Program-made: the position numbers and the translations under genes
Shown: positions 58,451 to 64,000 of the stretch, piece by piece
Position numbering within the stretch: the stretch's first letter is position 1
Layout: each line of letters opens with the position of its first letter
Assembly (NCBI RefSeq): GCF_026341815.1
Contig: NZ_JAPENX010000001.1
Location: 1,550,001-1,614,000 of the forward strand
Direction of reading: 5' to 3'
Source of the DNA: Streptomyces sp. NBC_00572
GTDB taxonomy: Bacteria; Actinomycetota; Actinomycetes; Streptomycetales; Streptomycetaceae
DNA length: 64,000 nt
The notes under the pieces: generated by a model
Databases searched by the model: none
The model's input: only the letters and a program-made list of their open reading frames with translations
Told to the model about the DNA's origin: nothing

Positions 58451-59380
58451 GTGCTGGATCTCGGCCGTCTGCGCGCCCTGCACGCCGTCGCCGTCCACGG
58501 CAGTGTCGGCGCCGCAGCCACCGCCCTCGGCTACACGCCGTCGGCGGTCTCCCAGCAGATCGCGAAGCTGGAGCGCGAGACGCGTACGACCCTGCTGGAA
58601 CGCAGCGGCCGGGGCATCCGGCTCACCGACGACGCCCATCAACTCGCCGCCACCGCAGGGCAGTTGCTGAAGCTCGTGGAGGAGGCCGAGGTGCGTCTCG
58701 AAGAGCGGCGCGGCCGGCCCGCCGGGCGGCTCGCGATCGGCTGTTTCGCGAGCGCGGCGCGCGGTCTGATGCCCCGGGTGCTCGCGGAGCTCGGCCGGGC
58801 CCACCCCGATGTCGACGCCCGCCTCTCGGAGGTCGACCCGCACGTCTCGATCGACCTGGTGGCGCGGGGCGTGATCGATCTGGCGGTCGCGCACGACTGG
58901 GACATCGCCCCGCTGCCCGTGCCGCCGGGGGTCGAGCAGGCGGTGATCGGCGACGACCTGTGCGACATCCTCGTCCACCGGGACCATCCGCTCGCGGCGC
59001 GGGACTCGGTGCGCCGGGAGGAGCTGGCGGCGGAGCGGTGGATCTCGCAGCCGCCGGGGACGGTCTGCCACGACTGGCTGACGCGGACGCTGCGGGAGAC
59101 GGGCTTCGAGCCGCTGATCGTGCATCAGGCGGAGGAGAACCACACACAGGTCGCCCTGGTCGCGGCCGGACTGGGGATCGCGCTCGTGCCGCGCCTCGGG
59201 CGCGGGATGCTACCGCCGGAGGTGGCGCCGGTGCGGCTCGACCCGATGCCGACGCGCCGTCTGCACGCCATGTGGCGGACCGGGGCGGCGCGGCGCCCGG
59301 CGATCCGGGAGGCGGTCCGTACGCTCCAGGAACTCTGGCCCGGGATCGCCGCCGTGGGTGATTCGTGCGCGGGTCCTTGA
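58451..59380 (+). CDS. LysR-family transcriptional regulator
   Basis: 309 residues from the GTG at 58451 with GAGGAGGA upstream; an ATG at 58391 would add sequence lying in the promoter. N-terminal winged helix (LRALHAVAVHGSVGAAATALGYTPSAVSQQIAKLE) and a C-terminal inducer-binding domain (RLAIGCFASAARGLMPRVLAEL, ENHTQVALVAAGLGIALVPRL). Divergent from the EamA exporter and so likely to activate it. An imperfect GGATG...CATCC repeat lies between the two genes (58397-58417). Confidence 0.93.
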   Translation: MLDLGRLRALHAVAVHGSVGAAATALGYTPSAVSQQIAKLERETRTTLLERSGRGIRLTDDAHQLAATAGQLLKLVEEAEVRLEERRGRPAGRLAIGCFASAARGLMPRVLAELGRAHPDVDARLSEVDPHVSIDLVARGVIDLAVAHDWDIAPLPVPPGVEQAVIGDDLCDILVHRDHPLAARDSVRREELAAERWISQPPGTVCHDWLTRTLRETGFEPLIVHQAEENHTQVALVAAGLGIALVPRLGRGMLPPEVAPVRLDPMPTRRLHAMWRTGAARRPAIREAVRTLQELWPGIAAVGDSCAGP

Positions 59381-59406
59381 CCTGGCAGTTACTTTCGGGC
59401 TATCCG
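59377..59406 (+). promoter_or_regulatory. Possible promoter of the GH3 gene
   Basis: TTGACC (59377-59382) and TATCCG (59401-59406), spacing 18 bases. It overlaps the lysR stop codon and is about 85 bases before the GH3 start. Confidence 0.45.
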
Positions 59407-59492
59407 TGACCCTTGGAAGTTTCCTTCAGAGGCGGCTTCCGGGGATTCCCGACACGGATTCCTTCAACCTCGCACGGCCGGAAGGAGCATCA

Positions 59493-61325
59493 GTGCACCA
59501 CCGCGCCCCCGCCCCCTCCCCCTCCCGACGCACCCTTCTCACGGTGACCGCCGCCGCGGCAGCGGCCGCCGTCACCGGGGTGACCACCCCCGCCCTCGCC
59601 GCGCAGGACCGGCACGACGACCGGAAGCTCCGGCGGATCATCGACCGCATGTCCCTTGAGGAGAAGGTCGGCCAGCTCTTCGTCATGCGGGTGTACGGCC
59701 ATTCCGCGACCGCCCCCGACCAGGCCGACATCGACGCCAACCTCACGGAGCTCGGCGTCCGTACGGCCGCCGAGCTGGTCGAGCGGTACCACGTGGGCGG
59801 CGTCATCTACTTCTCCTGGGCCCACAACACCCGGGACCCGCAGCAGATCGCCGCCCTCTCCAACGGCATCCAGCAGGCCGCCCTCGCGCAGCCCACGCCG
59901 ATCCCCGCGCTCATCTCCACCGACCAGGAGCACGGCATCGTCTGCCGGGTCGGCGAGCCCGCCACCCTGGTGCCGGGCGCGATGGCCCTCGGTGCCGGGG
60001 GCTCGCACGCGGACGCCCGTAAGGCGGCGCAGATCGCGGGCGAGGAGCTCGCGGCCGTCGGCATCCGGCAGAACTACGCGCCGGTCGCGGACGTCAACGT
60101 CAACCCGGCCAACCCGGTCATCGGCGTCCGCTCCTTCGGCTCCGACCCGACGGCGGTCGCCGGTATGGTCGCCGCGCAGGTCAAGGGCTATCAGCGGGCC
60201 GGGGTCGCGGCCACCTCCAAGCACTTCCCGGGGCACGGCGACACCGCCGTCGACAGCCACTACGGGCTGCCGACGATCACCCACACCCGGGCCCAGTGGA
60301 GCGCACTCGACGCCCCGCCGTTCCGGTCCGCGATCGCCGCCGGGATCGACTCGATCATGACCGCGCACATCGTGGTCCCGGCGCTCGACCCCAGCGAGGA
60401 CCCGGCGACCCTCTCGCGGCCGATCCTCACCGGCATCCTGCGCGAGCAGCTCGGCTACGACGGCGTGGTGGTCACCGACTCCCTCGGCATGGAGGGCGTG
60501 CGCACCAAGTACGGCGACGAGCGCGTCCCGGTCCTCGCCCTGAAGGCCGGGGTGGACCAGCTGCTCAACCCGCCGAAGCTCGACGTGGCCTGGAACGCGG
60601 TCCTGAAGGCCGTCAGGGACGGCGAGCTGACGGAGGACCGGCTCGACGAATCGATCCTGCGGATTCTGCGGCTCAAGTCGAAGCTCGGTCTGTTCCGGAA
60701 CGCGTACGTCTCCCGGGCCGGTGTCGAGCGGGTGGTCGGCACCGCCGCCCATCTCGCCCAGGCCGACCGGATCGCCGAGGCGACCACGACCCTGCTGCTC
60801 AACGAGGGCGGCTTCCTGCCGCTGAGCCCGGCACGGCACGGATCGGTCCTCGTCGTCGGCGCCGACCCGGCGTCCCCTTCGGGCACGACGGGTCCGCCGA
60901 CCACGACGCTCGCGAACACCCTGACGGAACTGGGCTTCACCGCGACGGCGCTCTCCACCGGGATCACCCCGACGGCCGCGAAGATCGAGGAGGCGGTGGC
61001 GGCGGCCGCGGGCAAGGACGTGATCGTGGTGGGTACGTACAACGTCACCGCGACCAGTCCGCAGCGCACGCTCGTGGCGCGGCTCGTCGCGACCGGGGTG
61101 CCCGTCGTGACGATCGCGATCCGCAACCCGTACGACATCGCCCGGATCGACGGCCAGCGGGCGACGCTCGCCGCCTACTCCTGGACCGATGTCGAACTCC
61201 GGGCCGCGGTACGGGTCCTGGCCGGCCGGGCCAGGCCCAGGGGCCGCCTCCCGGTCCCCGTGCAGAGCGCGGACGACCCGGCGAAGGTGCTCCACCCGGT
61301 CGGATACGGCCTGTCGTACCGCTGA
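59493..61325 (+). CDS. Secreted glycoside hydrolase family 3 (beta-N-acetylhexosaminidase-like)
   Basis: 610 residues from the GTG at 59493 (GGAGC upstream). Twin-arginine-like signal (SRRTLLTVTAAAAAAAV) ending in ALAA near residue 36. The GH3 barrel contains KHFPGHGDTAVDSHYGLP with the His-Asp dyad of NagZ-type enzymes (about 243) and the nucleophile in VVVTDSLGMEGV (about 327); a C-terminal sandwich domain follows. Cleaves beta-linked GlcNAc from chitin or peptidoglycan fragments outside the cell. A perfect terminator follows. Confidence 0.93.
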   Translation: MHHRAPAPSPSRRTLLTVTAAAAAAAVTGVTTPALAAQDRHDDRKLRRIIDRMSLEEKVGQLFVMRVYGHSATAPDQADIDANLTELGVRTAAELVERYHVGGVIYFSWAHNTRDPQQIAALSNGIQQAALAQPTPIPALISTDQEHGIVCRVGEPATLVPGAMALGAGGSHADARKAAQIAGEELAAVGIRQNYAPVADVNVNPANPVIGVRSFGSDPTAVAGMVAAQVKGYQRAGVAATSKHFPGHGDTAVDSHYGLPTITHTRAQWSALDAPPFRSAIAAGIDSIMTAHIVVPALDPSEDPATLSRPILTGILREQLGYDGVVVTDSLGMEGVRTKYGDERVPVLALKAGVDQLLNPPKLDVAWNAVLKAVRDGELTEDRLDESILRILRLKSKLGLFRNAYVSRAGVERVVGTAAHLAQADRIAEATTTLLLNEGGFLPLSPARHGSVLVVGADPASPSGTTGPPTTTLANTLTELGFTATALSTGITPTAAKIEEAVAAAAGKDVIVVGTYNVTATSPQRTLVARLVATGVPVVTIAIRNPYDIARIDGQRATLAAYSWTDVELRAAVRVLAGRARPRGRLPVPVQSADDPAKVLHPVGYGLSYR

Positions 61326-61329
61326 CACG

Positions 61330-61365
61330 GAGGTGGGGTGCGTCCCGCCGGACGCACCCCACCTC
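61330..61365. terminator. Bidirectional terminator between GH3 and aminopeptidase genes
   Basis: Perfect 16-bp stem GAGGTGGGGTGCGTCC / GGACGCACCCCACCTC with CGCC loop, 4 bases after the GH3 stop and 15 bases from the convergent gene. Confidence 0.9.
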
Positions 61366-61380
61366 ACCTGCCACGGGGTG

Positions 61381-62826
61381 TCACGGCCGCAGGCCGTGCT
61401 CCTTCGTCGCGTCCTCGTCGACCGGCTTGTCGAGGCGCGCGTCGAAGCGGGCCAGCGGCTGCGCCGCCTGGGCGGCCGGGGCGGGGACTCCGGCCCAGTC
61501 GAGGATGCGGGCGGTGGCGTTGTTCCGCTCGGCCTCGACGAGCCCGGCGACGTTCGCACCGTGGTTGGCGCCCGGGGCCACGTACACGTAGCTGTCGCGC
61601 GCGCCCTTGCCGAGGTGGAACTTCTCGGAGCCCCACGGGTCGTTGCCGCCGTACACGAACAGCATCTTGTTCGCGTTCTTGCGGACCCAGTTGTCCACAT
61701 CACGCATGGCGTGCTGCTTGAACTTCATCGGGATCTCGCGCGGCACGAAGTTGCTCGCGGGCTGGTAGCCGTAGCGGCTGAGACCCTTGAGGTGCGGCTG
61801 CTTGATGGTGGGCGAGCCGAGCTCGGTCGCCGCCTGGTAGTAGTACGGCGTGTACGGCTCCAGGCCCTGGTCGGTGTAGGCGGCCCAGCCGGAGTAGGCG
61901 TCGATCGTGTTGTACACCTCGTCGTCGGTGGCGGTCTTCGCCACCGGGATCTGGTCGCAGACGTCCTCGCCGTAGTACTGCCAGAAGCCCCACACGAAGT
62001 CGAGGACGACGGCCTCGTAGGCCTTGTCGAGCGTGCCGACCGTGTTGAAGGTGGCGCCCTCCGCCTCGGCCCACGCCTTGTACTTGGCCTCAAGGGGGGC
62101 GCGGCGGACGAGGGCCTCGCGCTGCAGGTTGTTCAGGCGGTCGCGGCACTCCTTGGTGCCGACCGTCTCGAAGAACCGGTCGTAGGCCGAGTCCTCCTTG
62201 TTGACCACGTCGTTCGGGGCGACGTAGGCGACGACACCGTCCATGTCACGCGGGTAGAAGCGCTCGAAGTAGGTGGCGGTCATGCCGCCCTTGGAGGCGC
62301 CGGTGGAGAGCCACTTCTGGCCGTAGATCTTCTTCAGCGCGGTGAAGATCCGGTGCTGGTCGCTGGCCGCCTGCCAGATGTCGAGCTTGGACCAGTCGGC
62401 GGGCTGCGGACGCGACGGCGTGAAGAAGCGGTACTCCATGGAGACCTGGTTGCCGTCGATGATCCGGGTCGGCTCGGCGCGGCTGGGCGTGGTGCTCAGC
62501 GAGTAGCCGCTCGTGCGGAAGACGGTCGGGCGGCTCGTGTCCTTGTGGAGGACGGAGATCCGCTGGTCGAACGTGCCGGCCCACGGGCGCCGGTGGTCGA
62601 TCGGCTGCTTGTAGTTCAGGACGAAGAAGCGGTAGCCGGCGTACGGCTTCTCCTCGATCAGGCTCATCCCGGGGATCGCCAGGATGCGGTCCTTGATGTC
62701 TGTGCTCTGCGAGTCGACGACGGCCGTGCTGCCCGTGTCCGTGTCCGCGGCGGTAGCCACGCCGGTCGGTGCCACGGTGCCTATAAGCACCGAAAGCGAC
62801 AGCGCCCATCTCAGCGACTTGCGCAT
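61381..62826 (-). CDS. Secreted S37-type tri/tetrapeptidyl aminopeptidase
   Basis: 481 residues. Sec signal peptide cleaved after VATAA near residue 27. The nucleophile Ser178 lies in STGASKGGMTATYFERFYP, and the Asp/His regions are VYGGNDPWGSEKF and GANHGANVAGL. The overall pattern (NYKQPIDHRRPWAGTF, RTSGYSL) matches the PS-10/S37 family, represented by the Streptomyces prolyl tri/tetrapeptidyl aminopeptidase, which trims peptides released by subtilisin-like proteases. Its S28 relatives look similar. Extracellular peptide nutrition. Confidence 0.9.
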   Translation of the reverse strand: MRKSLRWALSLSVLIGTVAPTGVATAADTDTGSTAVVDSQSTDIKDRILAIPGMSLIEEKPYAGYRFFVLNYKQPIDHRRPWAGTFDQRISVLHKDTSRPTVFRTSGYSLSTTPSRAEPTRIIDGNQVSMEYRFFTPSRPQPADWSKLDIWQAASDQHRIFTALKKIYGQKWLSTGASKGGMTATYFERFYPRDMDGVVAYVAPNDVVNKEDSAYDRFFETVGTKECRDRLNNLQREALVRRAPLEAKYKAWAEAEGATFNTVGTLDKAYEAVVLDFVWGFWQYYGEDVCDQIPVAKTATDDEVYNTIDAYSGWAAYTDQGLEPYTPYYYQAATELGSPTIKQPHLKGLSRYGYQPASNFVPREIPMKFKQHAMRDVDNWVRKNANKMLFVYGGNDPWGSEKFHLGKGARDSYVYVAPGANHGANVAGLVEAERNNATARILDWAGVPAPAAQAAQPLARFDARLDKPVDEDATKEHGLRP

Positions 62827-62925
62827 TCACCCTCCCCTTGGTTCACAACGGTGTCGCGAACCTAGCGGGGGGAACGTGTGGACCGCCAGCCCCAGTTGGT
62901 CCTTACCCTTGGACTTTCCTGCACA

Positions 62926-63342
62926 TCAGCACAGGATCCAGCCGGTGGTCGTGCCCTGCCCGGACACCGAACCGCCCGCGCGGACACAACGGTTGAGGGC
63001 GTGGACGGTGACGGGACCGGCCTGTCGGTCGAACCGTCCGGACGAGACGGCGGGCCGGCCGCCGCGCGGCTGGAGGGAGACGGCCATCGGCCGGCGGGCG
63101 CCGGGCCGCTTGGCGACGGTGACGGCGCAGGCGTAGTGGCGGGTCCGGTAGAGGCGCAGCTCGCCGGTGGCGAAGGTGATGGTCCGGGCGGGGCGGCCCT
63201 GGCAGACGGAGACGGCCTCGGCGGTACCGGCGCCGGGCCCGATGCCCGGGACCGGAAGCAGCGCGAGGGCGAGGAGCAGGGGCGCCAGGACACGGGCGAG
63301 CAGTCGTCGGCGACGTCGTGCCTTCTTCGTGTCCGTGGGCAT
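62926..63342 (-). CDS. Secreted hypothetical protein
   Basis: 138 residues. A basic N-terminus (KKARRRRR) and a hydrophobic signal ending AEA near residue 43. The mature part of about 95 residues has three cysteines at VCQG, YACAV and RCVRAG plus a final Cys (GWILC), which would allow two disulfides. The last Cys is the C-terminus. No family recognised; a small secreted cysteine-stabilised protein. Confidence 0.75.
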   Translation of the reverse strand: MPTDTKKARRRRRLLARVLAPLLLALALLPVPGIGPGAGTAEAVSVCQGRPARTITFATGELRLYRTRHYACAVTVAKRPGARRPMAVSLQPRGGRPAVSSGRFDRQAGPVTVHALNRCVRAGGSVSGQGTTTGWILC

Positions 63343-63368
63343 GCGTTTCCCCTCCCGAGCGGGTCGCC

Positions 63369-63397
63369 GTACGCGCGTACGGACGTACGGACGTACG
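63369..63397. repeat. GTACGGAC tandem palindromic repeats
   Basis: Two and a half copies of the 8-base unit GTACGGAC with overlapping ACGTACG palindromes between two minus-strand genes. Short and slippage-like, but a possible operator for the secreted protein gene just downstream. Confidence 0.55.
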
Positions 63398-63437
63398 ACG
63401 CGCCCGACCCCGGAATGGTTGCCTCCGGTGTGGGCTC

Positions 63438-63791
63438 CTACGAGAACGCGACGAGGAGGAGGAACAGGAAGACGCTCTCGGCGCCGATCTGGGTCCAGAA
63501 CGCCGCCCGGCGGAGCTCGGGCCGGGAGGTCGCCTGCACGGTCACCAGGGCCGCGACGAAGATCACCAGTGCCGCGACGTACACGAGGCCGGGAGTGCTG
63601 TCACAGGCCGTCCCGTGGGTGAGGCAGCTGGCGGCGTCCTCACGGGTGAGCACGAGGATGCCGGCGAGCAGGCTCGCGGGCACGAACATCCCCGCCCAGA
63701 ACATGGACCGCTTCCGCAGCCGGGCACCCTCGACGTCCGGCGGGGTGATGGGGACGGGCGAGGCGGCGCGGGAACGGGGGTCGTTGCTCAT
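63438..63791 (-). CDS. Small membrane protein
   Basis: 117 residues from the ATG at 63791; a TTG further up (63803) would add four residues. A hydrophilic N-terminus (SNDPRSRAASPVPITPP) and three membrane segments (MFWAGMFVPASLLAGILVL; GLVYVAALVIFVAALVTV; FWTQIGAESVFLFLLLVAF). No family recognised. Follows the ABC exporter gene on the same strand by about 100 bases. Confidence 0.75.
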   Translation of the reverse strand: MSNDPRSRAASPVPITPPDVEGARLRKRSMFWAGMFVPASLLAGILVLTREDAASCLTHGTACDSTPGLVYVAALVIFVAALVTVQATSRPELRRAAFWTQIGAESVFLFLLLVAFS

Positions 63792-63892
63792 GACCCGATC
63801 CAATCCCGCCGGACGATGGGCCCGGTATCCGCTCCCGTACTCATCCCGCCGGGCGGCACCTGTTCACCGGCCTCGGCACGCCGGACCCCGCC

Positions 63893-64000
63893 TCACACCC
63901 GCTCCGGCTCCTCCTCGTCCACGGTCTCGCCGATGAAGGTCCGCCACAGCATCGCGTACCGGCCGTCCAGGGCGAGGAGTTCCTCGTGGGTGCCGTCCTC
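63893..64000 (-). CDS. ABC multidrug exporter, C-terminal end only
   Basis: The last 35 residues of a gene entering from the right edge. EDGTHEELLALDGRYAMLW is the typical end of the ATPase domain of an ABC half-exporter (after the H-loop), followed by an acidic tail. The rest lies outside the window. Confidence 0.8.
   Translation of the reverse strand, partial: EDGTHEELLALDGRYAMLWRTFIGETVDEEEPERV

Noticed and set aside
59407..59492. A DasR operator before the GH3 amino-sugar hydrolase gene.
   Set aside because: The region has a GGAAGTTTCC-like symmetric element but no match to the 16-base dre pattern ACTGGTCTAGACCACT-like core.

Overview
The window reads as the chromosome of a Streptomyces species. 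The evidence is a very high G+C content with strong third-position GC bias, frequent GTG and TTG starts, many 4-base ATGA/GTGA gene overlaps, typical streptomycete families (SARP, PucR with GAF domain, class F sortase, tandem dynamin-like GTPases, DUF2079, DUF4097, DUF937) and a single in-frame TTA codon, the signature of bldA control. It looks like chromosomal core or near-core territory. I see no prophage, plasmid, CRISPR array or large biosynthetic cluster.

Layout. 1-3.0 kb: two dynamin-like GTPases (DynA/DynB type), the second cut by the window edge. 3.3 kb: tRNA-Arg(TCT) with a terminator, then an orphan gene and a class F sortase. 4.8-9.0 kb: two secreted proteins (phytase-like esterase, CYTH-like) and a DUF2079 membrane protein carrying the TTA codon. 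9.0-10.2 kb: AlkZ-type DNA glycosylase. 10.2-14.9 kb: high-affinity potassium ATPase operon kdpFABC, with two tiny membrane-peptide genes (kdpF and a 27-residue ORF before it). 15.3 kb: uricase. 16.2-17.0 kb: paired fluoride channels. 17.4-21.8 kb: a domesticated IS701-like transposase, a PucR regulator and a small SARP. 22-25.2 kb: DUF1772 protein, vWA lipoprotein, LuxR-type regulator. 25.2-29.3 kb: an ABC-2 exporter whose ATPase is fused to an S15-type hydrolase, and a GNAT acetyltransferase.

29.4-35.8 kb: inositol catabolism (iolC-iolB-iolD-mmsA in one direction, an IolE/IolH-like TIM barrel divergent, with a perfect palindrome between). 36-40.9 kb: small HTH protein, MmpL exporter with divergent TetR and a two-operator control region, and a CPA2 cation/proton antiporter. 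40.9-43.5 kb: copper export (a CsoR-type operator, copZ, a hairpin, copA). 43.5-48.4 kb: a 546-base non-genic region with a tiny ORF, a strong terminator and a long inverted repeat, then citrate synthase, RecD2 helicase and a DUF937 protein. 48.5-49.2 kb: VapBC toxin-antitoxin pair.

49.2-53.5 kb: a LacI-controlled three-gene operon (Gfo/Idh dehydrogenase, DUF993, TIM barrel) that looks like an uncharacterised sugar pathway. 53.5-64 kb: DUF4097 protein behind a GCAACG-rich control region, S9 peptidase, P-loop kinase-like protein and EamA exporter with divergent LysR, secreted GH3 hydrolase, secreted S37-type aminopeptidase, two small secreted/membrane proteins and the end of an ABC exporter.

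Functionally the window combines ion homeostasis (K+, F-, Cu, monovalent cations), carbon and nitrogen scavenging (inositol, purines, peptides, amino sugars, an unknown sugar), envelope and cell-division functions, and several local regulators with visible operators. The points most worth a second look are the hydrolase-ABC fusion, the domesticated transposase lacking its first catalytic acidic pair, the unknown sugar operon, the peptide gene ahead of kdpF and the unexplained region at 43.5-44.07 kb.
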